Below the pieces are notes generated by a model. That model searched no databases and was not told the DNA's origin. It saw only the letters and a program-made list of their open reading frames with translations. A program made the translations under genes and the position numbers. DNA of 43,919 nt from Chloroflexus islandicus (GTDB lineage Bacteria; Chloroflexota; Chloroflexia; Chloroflexales; Chloroflexaceae), in contig NZ_LWQS01000063.1 in NCBI RefSeq assembly GCF_001650695.1, positions 1 to 43,919 of the forward strand, in the 5' to 3' direction. Positions 16,601-23,893 of this stretch are shown here, piece after piece (the stretch's first letter is position 1; each line of letters opens with the position of its first letter).

Positions 16601-16860
16601 ACGCCGCCGTGGCCCGGCTAGCGGTGCAGACCAACGATATGGCCGGCGCAGCCGTACCGTATGCACGTGCGGTTGCTATTCAACCCGACAATGCTGCGCT
16701 GAGCGAGCAATACACCCTGATCCTCAGCGAAACGCTGCAATACGATGCGGCGCTCGCTGAAGCGCGCCGCATGCGGGCGGTTTTGCAGAGCAGCGGGCGC
16801 ATCAACGAGCTGGCGCGGGTCGAGCAGTTGATTGCGCTGATTGAACAGGCGCGCAAATGA
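13630..16860 (+). CDS. O-antigen ligase/polymerase-like membrane protein with C-terminal TPR region
   Basis: A 1076-residue fusion. Residues about 1-640 hold 12 or more membrane helices with a Wzy_C/O-antigen-ligase-like core, including SRGPWIGLGAGLFLFV and a large loop ending GWGPESMFVAFNRFYPP and DRSHQAFLDEIVTKGLLGL. A basic Ala/Pro/Arg linker (about 640-670) leads to one more helix (LIGFVAAGLIWWLNI). The remaining ~380 residues are alpha-helical repeats of tetratricopeptide type, probably extracytoplasmic. The protein likely joins or polymerises surface glycan on lipid carrier; the TPR part may bind partner or glycan. It follows recN by 56 bases and precedes a WecA-like gene. The exact polymer is unknown. 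Confidence 0.82.
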   Translation: MSPQSSLSRWSAWIVEASWLLALTLVPIYFNLYSARHFEPDKAATLRSLALIGVAAAIVWLIDWLNQRTSDQPSTNGSWWASLRATPLFWPTVAYTAVFILTTITSITPAASLWGSYQRMQGLYTYLSYLMLGVLVAFTMRTPAQRERLITVSLAAAAVVAVYGIMQHYQLDPLPWRGDVIARVASTLGNSIFVAAYLIMIVPLALYRLLAALAAARTAPRAPQPAAEWRWAIARGLLWLAGTLLTIAILKFSVAIRTIDFRYWWLFPGAVICATALWWLLTINRSQPLPRWPLLLTFAYLLGFGLAFAVNATAGVQQFATPDLAANALDWWLWLGLAVVALLAGYGLTLFGPAPAEPSRLGWQLKAAASAIVLGLVLVTIFFSQSRGPWIGLGAGLFLFVSLTLWYGRKRLQASGNLRGSRLLAQALAAWVAITLATGGFLIAFNLSDAPFFTQLREVPYLGRMGRLLEVESGTGLVRRLIWVGDEHAGGTIGLITSDPLRLLIGWGPESMFVAFNRFYPPLLANVEARGASPDRSHQAFLDEIVTKGLLGLAAYLWLIGSFVWFCLRQLRQPASWRHQLLIIAILSAITAHLVEGLTGIPIVATLMMFWLLLGLAIAAERIERSQEPAPAPEPVAATKPAARQPARRGQQRAPARRPAARRPAAGMLGTASLIGFVAAGLIWWLNIQPVYADMRFQQAQSYSEQGQTSARALLAALNESIATIRANPGEDFYYLHLARTLMNLADALRAQGAAIGDAGKPDLDALLRLDSVEAVSAFVQRSSPLSLLAYAEAALERAHQLSPLNKDHYANLGRINTFWYGWTGDAQRLYTALRWYERVAEIAPQDVALMNERAGVLMQLAEHATTNGDAAQAGAFFQQADELLQTSASLDPRFGDTALRRGDLVRFRTGDLDAATAFYLQAIEQAPQQMVDNLDRIARGLSSRPDLLNQLRDAFAVQAERAAQALAEAQGKPERAIELPTLTAQAAGLYAAVARLAVQTNDMAGAAVPYARAVAIQPDNAALSEQYTLILSETLQYDAALAEARRMRAVLQSSGRINELARVEQLIALIEQARK

Positions 16861-16903
16861 CGCCAAAACCCTACGCGGCTGCTTGGCGCTGAAACGATAG
16901 GTT

Positions 16904-17929
16904 ATGGCTAATATCGCCCTCATCTTGATCGCCGCACTCACCTTCTCAATCCTCGCCACGCCGATCGCGCGGCGGGCAGCGCTGCGCAGCGGCGTCATCG
17001 CGGTGCCCCGCGCGCGCGACAGCCATACCACGCCGATCCCGCTGCTTGGTGGGGCGGCGATCTACGCGGCGTTCGTCGCCGCCTTGCTCATCTTTGGCGA
17101 TCAGGCCCATATTCGCGAATTGATCGGGATTTTGCTCGGCGCGACGATCGTATCGCTGTTTGGGTTGGCCGACGACCGCTGGGGGATGCCGGCGCTCGTC
17201 AAGCTGGCCGGGCAAACACTGGCCGCGATCGTCCTGCTGCTCGGCGGGACGCAGGTGCAACTCTTTCCATGGCCGGCGCTGAATTGGGCGATCACGCTGC
17301 TGTGGGTGATCGTGATCACCAACGCGATCAATTTCCTCGACAACATGGATGGGCTATCCGGCGGGGTAGCCACAATCGCCGCTGCGTTCTTCCTGTTGCT
17401 GGCCGCGATGAATGAACCGCGACAGGTGTTGGTCGGCGCGATGTCGGCGGCCCTGATCGGGGCCTGTATTGGCTTTCTGCGCTACAACTTCAACCCGGCT
17501 AGCATCTTTATGGGGGACACCGGCAGCCTGTTTATCGGCTTCATTCTGGCCGCATTGGCGATTAAGCTGCGCTTTCTGAGCAATACCCCACTAGTGACGT
17601 GGCTGGTGCCAGTCTGCGTACTGGGATTGCCGCTCTTTGATCTCGCGCTCGTCGTCGTGGCCCGGCTCCGCCGGCGGGTCAATCCATTCACCACTGCCGG
17701 CAAAGATCACCTCTCCCACCGCCTGCACGCGCTTGGTATGACCAAACGCGAAGCGGTGCTAACCTGTTATTTGCTGGCTGGTGCGAGTGGATTGGTGGGA
17801 GTCTATGTCACCCAAGCACGGCCATCCGAGGCTTACCTCGTGGTGGCCGGCCTGCTGGTGCTTGCGATCAGCGGAATCGTCTGGCTCGAACGGATCTGCC
17901 CATCGGGGCAGCCACGGCGGGAGGCATAA
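16904..17929 (+). CDS. undecaprenyl-phosphate glycosyl-1-phosphate transferase, WecA/TagO/MraY superfamily
   Basis: A 341-residue integral membrane enzyme with about ten helices. It would transfer a sugar-1-phosphate, commonly GlcNAc-1-phosphate, from UDP-sugar to undecaprenyl phosphate. Diagnostic sites are Asp90-Asp91 (GLADDRWGMP), INFLDNMDGLSGG at about 142-154, FMGDTGSLFIGF, and the C-terminal KDHLSHRLHALGMT histidine motif. That pattern matches WecA/TagO rather than MraY, whose C-terminal motif differs. It sits 43 bases after the O-antigen-ligase-like gene, so the pair probably serves one surface-polysaccharide route. Confidence 0.9.
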   Translation: MANIALILIAALTFSILATPIARRAALRSGVIAVPRARDSHTTPIPLLGGAAIYAAFVAALLIFGDQAHIRELIGILLGATIVSLFGLADDRWGMPALVKLAGQTLAAIVLLLGGTQVQLFPWPALNWAITLLWVIVITNAINFLDNMDGLSGGVATIAAAFFLLLAAMNEPRQVLVGAMSAALIGACIGFLRYNFNPASIFMGDTGSLFIGFILAALAIKLRFLSNTPLVTWLVPVCVLGLPLFDLALVVVARLRRRVNPFTTAGKDHLSHRLHALGMTKREAVLTCYLLAGASGLVGVYVTQARPSEAYLVVAGLLVLAISGIVWLERICPSGQPRREA

Positions 17930-17932
17930 AGG

Positions 17933-17962
17933 GGATAGGGCAGCATACATGCTGCCCTATCC
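17933..17962. terminator. bidirectional hairpin between convergent genes
   Basis: GGATAGGGCAGCAT-ac-ATGCTGCCCTATCC is a perfect 14-base inverted repeat lying between the stops of the WecA-like gene (17929) and propionyl-CoA synthase (17980). There is no long T-run on either side, so termination efficiency is uncertain. Confidence 0.6.
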
Positions 17963-17979
17963 TCCTCACCAACCTACCG

Positions 17980-20900
17980 CTACTCCTCGCGTGATGTCCA
18001 CGCCTCGTACAGCTCGTCCTTGCTCTTAATGCCGAGCCGTGGCAAGGCATGGTTGACGACGTAGGTCGCCGCGGTGTGGCGATTCTCCCACATCGCCTGA
18101 TGCGCTTCGGGCAACTGCTCCCACGGCACCACTGCCGGCTCGGTGATCGTGATCAGACCGGCGCTGATCTCCTCGTTCATCCGCACAATCTCGTAGGCGT
18201 TCGAGAGGTGCGTACCGAAGATCTGGGCCGTTGGCATATAGATGCGGCGCTGGCGCACCCAGATCTGCGGCGCGAAGAACGAATAGCGCCGCCCGCCGAT
18301 ATCCTCGAAGTAGACGATCCGGCCAGTGAAGGGCTTGATCAGCATCGCGCTCACCGCCAGCGCATCGTGACCGGCGCGCTCGATGATCAAGTCGGGATAG
18401 CCGCGCGGGTTGTCGGGCGTGCGCAGGAAGCCGCCGACCGCGCTGCCGATCGGCTTGAAGGTCAGGTCGTTGAAGCGGCGCACCGCCTCTTTGAGACCTT
18501 GCGGATCCTTGCGCGAGTCGGGCAGCGGCGGCATTGTCTCTGGCCACTCGAAATCGTCGCCAAACCGCCGCTTGAGATCGGCGATGCTGACCACGCCGCG
18601 CAGAGCTGCGCCGAAACCGAGCGAGAGCAAGAACTCGCGCTGGGCATCGCTAACCGTCACCACCACGATCCGCGCCCCCATCAAGCGCGCCGCCTCGATG
18701 GCTTCAAGGCCGCCGCTATCAATCAGGTCGCTGCTGCTGACGCCGTAGTAGATCAACACCCCCTCACCGGCGCGCAAGCCGGCCCGCCGCAGCATCTCGG
18801 TTGGCGAAGCCGCGCCGGGCTTGCCGATGAAGGTGAAGTGATAGCCGCTGCTCGCGCCGTAGAAGGTCAGAGTTGGGATATGACCATCACGCGGTTCGCC
18901 GAGCAGTTGGAAGCTGCGCGGGAAGGCCGTCTCGCCGGCGTGCGAGACGACGTAATCGGCCAAGCGGCCATCGTTCTGGGCCCGGAACATCTCAAGCAAC
19001 GGATGGCCAGCCGCCTCCCATGCTGCCCATTCAGACGGGTCTTCCGGCACGCGGGTGAAGCAATTGGCGATCGCCGGATCCTTGCGGTTAATCGCTCCCT
19101 TGCCGCCGGCCCCGATCACCGTCGCCGCCCGGTCAGCCGAGCTGACCATACCGATCACGTTAAGACCGTTGCGCGCCGCGGTACGGGCCGCATCGAGACC
19201 GGTACCAGTTGCGGCGCCCTCAATAAAGATCGTGCGACCGGGTTGCACGCGCAGCGTGGTAAAGAGCGCGCGATAGATCGTGCCTAGATTGAGGATGTAG
19301 CTGCCCGCCGCCTCGATAGTCATATCCGGCAGCACCGGCATACACTGCGGCGCTTGCGCCACCATAAACTGCTGGTGCGAACCATCGGGCGTATCGTTGC
19401 CTTGGATGACGAAATCGACCGCCATCGGATCAAGGCCCACCAGCGGCGAGAGCAGGTCGTTCTGGCCAGAGTAGATAGCGACCAAATCGCCGATCTTCAG
19501 CCGGCCTTCGCGGCGCGCCTCTTCACCAAGCGCCACCACCAACCCGATCCCGCCCGAACCGGTCACGTGCCAGTCACGGTCGTGCTCGTCGAAGCGCGAC
19601 ACCGGAATGCCGGTAATCGCCCAAATATCGTTGAAGTTGACTTCCGAGGCCAGCACATAGATCAGCGCCTGATTCGCCCGTGGCCGCTCGACCGGAATAA
19701 TGATCTGCTTCTCGGCTACAATCGGGTCGCCATGCATTGCCGCGCCCGTCTCCGGATCGCGGATGAAGGCCTGCGCGTACTGCCACTTCGGAATCCGATC
19801 GACGCCGGGGAAGAAGGGCGAACCGATCGGCAACAGCTCTTTCTGCTCTAGCAAGAGTTGCTCCTGTTCGGGGGTGATCAATGGCCGGCGCGTCGGCAAT
19901 GGCGGGCTGTGGCGATCGAGGAACTCGCGGATACCGCGCTTGCCGCCATTCGGATCAACCACCGCTTCGGCGAACAGCTTCGCCTCGTGCTCAAGGCCAG
20001 CCTCGAAGCCGTGGATGAACCCGTAGCGGATCGCCTCGAGCGCGCGATGTACAGCGGCGTCACGCCCAACGGTATGGGCCTGCTTGATGATGCGCTCAAC
20101 CCGCGGATGGGCAATAATCGAGCGCAGCTCATCATCGGCGAAGTGCGGGTCAGGCTTGCGCCACTCTTCGAGTTGCTCGTGGCGATGGCGGAAGGCCTTG
20201 GTGACTGGCGACTCTTCGCGCAACGCGCCATCGGGGCCAATCGCCTCGCGGGCCAGTTCGCACGCCAACGCCAGCGCATCGTAATCGCCGGTCGCAATCC
20301 CATCGATCAAGCCCAACTCCAGCGCCTCTTCAGCCGGCACGCTCCGCCCGCCCAAGATCATCTCTAACGAGCGCAGCAGACCGGTGCCGTTGTTGCGCTT
20401 GTAGAGCAAGCGCGGCAACCGTTGCGTACCGCCGTAACCGGGCAGCAAGCGCAGGTTGATCTCAGGCTGGCCAAACTCGGCGTAGACATCGGCCACGCGG
20501 TAGTGGCAGGCCATCGCAAACTCCAGACCGCCACCAAGCGCCACACCGTTGATCGCCGCGATGCACGGCTTGTTCATGCACTCGATCTTGCGGAAGGCGA
20601 GGTGCGCGTTGTTCGGCAGCGCCATCGCCTCTTCCACCGTGTGGATCTCTTCGAGCAACTGGCGAATGTCGGCGCCGGCCACAAAGCTCTTCGCGCCTTG
20701 GCCGGTGAACACGATCACAGCCACATCATTCCGCCGGCTCAGGTGATCGACAATCGTGTTCAGCTCATCGAGCGCGCGCTCGTTGAGCGCGTTAACCGGC
20801 GGGTTGGTCACCGTCACCACCGCCAGCTTACCGGCGCTGGCCGCCGGCGGATGGTACTCGATGCGGAAGTAGCGGTAGCGCTCGATGATCTGCTGCTCTT

Positions 20901-23448
20901 CGGCCATGCGCTGCTTGCGCTTCCACTCGGCAATCTTGGCCGCAATCTCTTCCAGCACCTCTGGATTGCGCAGCGTGGTGGTATCGCCCAGCGGCTCATC
21001 GAGCATCATATTGCGCAGGAAGCGGCGCATGTACTTGCCGCTGCGCGTTTCGGGGAAGGCGCTGACCTCGATGTAATCTTCGGGCACGCTCACCGCACCC
21101 TTCTCGGTGCGCACAATCTCATCGAGCCGCCGGCGATCGGCAGCCGTCAGCCGCCGGCCCGGCGCCGGCTGGATGAAGGCGACCGGCGTCAGACCCTTCT
21201 CGCGGTGCGGCGCGCCGACCACGATACAGTTGCCGACCGGCGAGTCGGGCGTAATCTGGCGATCGCGCAAAATCGCGCCCTCGATCTCCTCGGTGCCCAT
21301 GCGGTGGCCCGACACGTTGATCACGTCGTCCGAGCGGCCATGGAGGGTAAAGCTGCCATCGGGGTACTTCATCGCAAAGTCGCCCTGAATGTAGCCCCAC
21401 TCGCCGTTTGGCCCGCGCCGCCAGTAGGTCTTCACAAACCGCTCGGCATCGCCCTTCCACGCCCGCAGCGGGATCTCGCCGCGCAGATAGGCTTCAAAGC
21501 CGGGCACATCACCCCAGATTGTGCGCGTCAGGTACGGATAGGGCGCCGTAATCACGATCTCGCCCTTCTCTTCGTAATCGGCCACCCGATAGCGCACATT
21601 GCCGCTCTCATCCGTTTCGGCCACCCACACCTCGCCGGCAATCCACGGCAACGGATAGGTGTGCGCATCGGGGCGGAGCGGGAAGTCGTTATTGCCGTAG
21701 AAATGCGTCCAAACAATACCGCCGTGCTCGGTCGCCCAGTACGAATTGATGTACTGCGGCGTCATGATCTGCATGCCGAACTGCTGCACAGCCGGGCTTA
21801 CCGGCTCGGCGCAGAAGGTCGCCACTCGCAGCGTTGACATATCGTAGAGCCGCACGTCTTCCACGTTCTGCGGGTTCGACATCACCGTCTTGAGGAAGGT
21901 GACGCCGGCCTTGAAGATCTGCACATCGTACCGCTCGATGATGCTGGCATAGCGGCCCGACGAGGGGAAGAGCGGCGACCCCTCGGCGATCACGCCGGTC
22001 AGGCGGCCAGCCATCGTCGCGGTGAGCATGTAGCTCTGGCCAGTGATCCAACCCGGATCGGCGATGACGTAGATCGTATCACCCGGCTCGGCATCAAAGC
22101 TCACCGGCAACGTATGCAAAATGCCGGCGACATACCCGCCATGCACGTGGATCACACCCTTGGGCTTGCCGGTGCTGCCCGAGGTGTAGATGATAAACAT
22201 CGGGTACTCGGCATCGACCGGCTCGCACGGAACACTGGCATACAGCGCGCGAATCAGTTGCTCGTCGGGCAGGCTGAGCAGCTCAGATTCGCTATGGACA
22301 TCAATGCCGGCAGCGCGCGCGTTGGCCAAAATCTTCTCAAGGGCTGCCTCGAGCAGCTCGTGGCTCCAGCGATCGCGTCCCTCATTCCACAGAATCTCTT
22401 GGCCGGTGTGGCGCACCACAATCACCGCCTCAACCCGCGGCGGCGTCGCCACCAGCGCCTGCGCCAGCACGGTGCGCACCTTGGATTGGATACCAGCATC
22501 AAGATCGCGCATCTGAGCCAGCGCCGCCCCAACCCCACGCATCACGTCCGATCGCTCGATGGTGATCTCACCCTCCAACGCCGCATCAACTTCGGCAAGG
22601 ATCTTCTGGCGCTGGTCATCGGTCAACGGCAGCGTCGCCAGCGTATCGATCACAATCTGGCGCACCGTTTCCACCGGCACATATTTATCGAGCGCCTGAT
22701 CGGTATAGGCCTCTTTGTAGGGCACCACTTGCGCATTGCGGTAGGCGCCGTCTGAGGTGATCACTACCCGCGCGCCAGCATTGTGGATGCGATCCGACAG
22801 CGTCTTGTCAGAAAAGCCGCCGAACACCGGAGTGTAAATGATTCCCAGCCGCTTAGCCGCCTCGGTGTAATAGATCTGCGGCATAATATTCGGCATATTC
22901 AGCGCAATCCGGTCACCTTTCTTCAGACCGAGATCGCGCAACACTTGCGCCGCCTTCACCACCTCGACCAGCAACCGCCGCCGGGTAATCGTCTCTTGCA
23001 CCACCGGCCCGCCACGGCCATTGTTGAGCGAGCTGTCCCAGCGATCACCCTCAAAGTAGAAGGCCACCTCATCGCCGTAGCCCGTCATGACATGGCGGTC
23101 AACTTCGTTGAAACAGGCATTGGTTAAACCGCCAAGGAACCAGCGGTAGAAGGGCGCTTCGCTATCATCAAACGCTTTTTCCCACGGCTGATAGTCGGCT
23201 GGATAATCCACCTCGACCGGCGCGCCAGTAGCCGCGTCAAGCCCTTCCCAGCGCTGGCTGGTCTCGTTGAAGCGGATCCAGCAGCGATGGGCCGGATCGT
23301 ACCAGTGGATCAGCGTCCGGGCAATTGCGCCATGGAAAGCGCCGGGATCGGCCAGCGCAGCAGCGCGCTGTTTTTCCCAAGCAACGCGATCCCGAATTGG
23401 ATTGGAACGGGGCGCCCGTGGTGGGGCGGGGGGCGCAGTGTCGATCAT
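17980..23448 (-). CDS. pcs: propionyl-CoA synthase, trifunctional
   Basis: A 1822-residue fusion that converts 3-hydroxypropionate, CoA, ATP and NADPH to propionyl-CoA in the 3-hydroxypropionate bi-cycle. An acyl-CoA synthetase domain fills about residues 30-860: YTSGSTGKPKG near 421, GRSDDVINVSGHRMG near 701, and the catalytic-lysine motif ETRSGKYMRR near 800. An enoyl-CoA hydratase domain spans about 880-1150: FVAGADIRQL near 920, and both catalytic glutamates in GGGLEFAMAC and GQPEINLRLLPGYGGTQ. An enoyl-CoA reductase of the MDR/crotonyl-CoA reductase type spans about 1280-1822, with dinucleotide loop GAATGTGLDAA near 1407. The ATG at 23448 follows GAGGAGG at seven bases, and its length equals that remembered for C. 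aurantiacus. All three active sites look intact. No other bi-cycle genes are in the window. Confidence 0.97.
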   Translation of the reverse strand: MIDTAPPAPPRAPRSNPIRDRVAWEKQRAAALADPGAFHGAIARTLIHWYDPAHRCWIRFNETSQRWEGLDAATGAPVEVDYPADYQPWEKAFDDSEAPFYRWFLGGLTNACFNEVDRHVMTGYGDEVAFYFEGDRWDSSLNNGRGGPVVQETITRRRLLVEVVKAAQVLRDLGLKKGDRIALNMPNIMPQIYYTEAAKRLGIIYTPVFGGFSDKTLSDRIHNAGARVVITSDGAYRNAQVVPYKEAYTDQALDKYVPVETVRQIVIDTLATLPLTDDQRQKILAEVDAALEGEITIERSDVMRGVGAALAQMRDLDAGIQSKVRTVLAQALVATPPRVEAVIVVRHTGQEILWNEGRDRWSHELLEAALEKILANARAAGIDVHSESELLSLPDEQLIRALYASVPCEPVDAEYPMFIIYTSGSTGKPKGVIHVHGGYVAGILHTLPVSFDAEPGDTIYVIADPGWITGQSYMLTATMAGRLTGVIAEGSPLFPSSGRYASIIERYDVQIFKAGVTFLKTVMSNPQNVEDVRLYDMSTLRVATFCAEPVSPAVQQFGMQIMTPQYINSYWATEHGGIVWTHFYGNNDFPLRPDAHTYPLPWIAGEVWVAETDESGNVRYRVADYEEKGEIVITAPYPYLTRTIWGDVPGFEAYLRGEIPLRAWKGDAERFVKTYWRRGPNGEWGYIQGDFAMKYPDGSFTLHGRSDDVINVSGHRMGTEEIEGAILRDRQITPDSPVGNCIVVGAPHREKGLTPVAFIQPAPGRRLTAADRRRLDEIVRTEKGAVSVPEDYIEVSAFPETRSGKYMRRFLRNMMLDEPLGDTTTLRNPEVLEEIAAKIAEWKRKQRMAEEQQIIERYRYFRIEYHPPAASAGKLAVVTVTNPPVNALNERALDELNTIVDHLSRRNDVAVIVFTGQGAKSFVAGADIRQLLEEIHTVEEAMALPNNAHLAFRKIECMNKPCIAAINGVALGGGLEFAMACHYRVADVYAEFGQPEINLRLLPGYGGTQRLPRLLYKRNNGTGLLRSLEMILGGRSVPAEEALELGLIDGIATGDYDALALACELAREAIGPDGALREESPVTKAFRHRHEQLEEWRKPDPHFADDELRSIIAHPRVERIIKQAHTVGRDAAVHRALEAIRYGFIHGFEAGLEHEAKLFAEAVVDPNGGKRGIREFLDRHSPPLPTRRPLITPEQEQLLLEQKELLPIGSPFFPGVDRIPKWQYAQAFIRDPETGAAMHGDPIVAEKQIIIPVERPRANQALIYVLASEVNFNDIWAITGIPVSRFDEHDRDWHVTGSGGIGLVVALGEEARREGRLKIGDLVAIYSGQNDLLSPLVGLDPMAVDFVIQGNDTPDGSHQQFMVAQAPQCMPVLPDMTIEAAGSYILNLGTIYRALFTTLRVQPGRTIFIEGAATGTGLDAARTAARNGLNVIGMVSSADRAATVIGAGGKGAINRKDPAIANCFTRVPEDPSEWAAWEAAGHPLLEMFRAQNDGRLADYVVSHAGETAFPRSFQLLGEPRDGHIPTLTFYGASSGYHFTFIGKPGAASPTEMLRRAGLRAGEGVLIYYGVSSSDLIDSGGLEAIEAARLMGARIVVVTVSDAQREFLLSLGFGAALRGVVSIADLKRRFGDDFEWPETMPPLPDSRKDPQGLKEAVRRFNDLTFKPIGSAVGGFLRTPDNPRGYPDLIIERAGHDALAVSAMLIKPFTGRIVYFEDIGGRRYSFFAPQIWVRQRRIYMPTAQIFGTHLSNAYEIVRMNEEISAGLITITEPAVVPWEQLPEAHQAMWENRHTAATYVVNHALPRLGIKSKDELYEAWTSREE

Positions 23449-23516
23449 CGACAGTCCTCCTCGACGCATGTCAAAACCTAATCTACCGGTTGTGATATAG
23501 ATAACAAGGGGTGCAT

Positions 23517-23550
23517 ATTATAGACTACCCCTCGTGACGCAATTCGTCAA
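23517..23550 (-). promoter_or_regulatory. pcs: candidate promoter for propionyl-CoA synthase
   Basis: The minus strand has a perfect TATAAT at 23517-23522 and TTGACG at 23545-23550, but they are 22 bases apart. An overlapping TAGTCT at 23522-23527 lies at the ideal 17-base distance from the same -35. Either the -10 is the weaker TAGTCT or TATAAT acts without that -35, possibly with an activator. Confidence 0.4.
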
Positions 23551-23814
23551 GACTTCAATAATTGAGAATTGTTCACCGTTTACTTAACAGAGGCCCACAA
23601 TCACGCAGATGCTGCTCATGTCGCCCGATCAAATCTGGATTACCGATATGCGTCCTGTGCATAACTGTCACCAACTGTTGCCAAGCGGCAGCTTGCGCCA
23701 GAGTCCAGACCAGACAGATCATTGGATTGGCCGGTGAGAACAGCAGCCGGGCCATCGGCATAACGGCAGCGAACCTCCCTACCGGCAATCGTCGCATAAG
23801 CTTACACAGCAAGG

Positions 23815-23823
23815 TGGTATACT
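23815..23823 (+). promoter_or_regulatory. extended -10 promoter candidate for the kinase-like gene
   Basis: TGG-TATACT forms an extended -10 element, with -10 at 23818-23823 and no good -35. Transcription would begin near 23830, about 63 bases before the ATG at 23894. Confidence 0.4.
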
Positions 23824-23893
23824 AAATTGTATCATCCATGGCGCAGTTACGAACAACCCAGCCACCGCGCCAACCACTTCCGCCGCTCAGAGT

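Larger units (their letters stand above)
23449..23893. other. 445-bp divergent intergenic region upstream of propionyl-CoA synthase
   Basis: This spacer separates the divergent propionyl-CoA synthase and kinase-like genes. It contains the putative promoters listed for each. A 79-residue minus-strand open frame (23573-23812) and overlapping plus-strand frames have no ribosome sites and no recognisable family, so they are not called. Confidence 0.6.

Noticed and set aside
18049-19287. 412-residue and other long plus-strand frames opposite propionyl-CoA synthase
   Set aside because: They are antisense shadows of a strongly supported gene with intact active sites; sequences are rich in Arg/His and match no family.
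23573-23812. 79-residue minus-strand frame upstream of propionyl-CoA synthase
   Set aside because: It has no ribosome site, no recognisable domain, and overlaps plus-strand frames of similar quality; kept only as a weak possibility.
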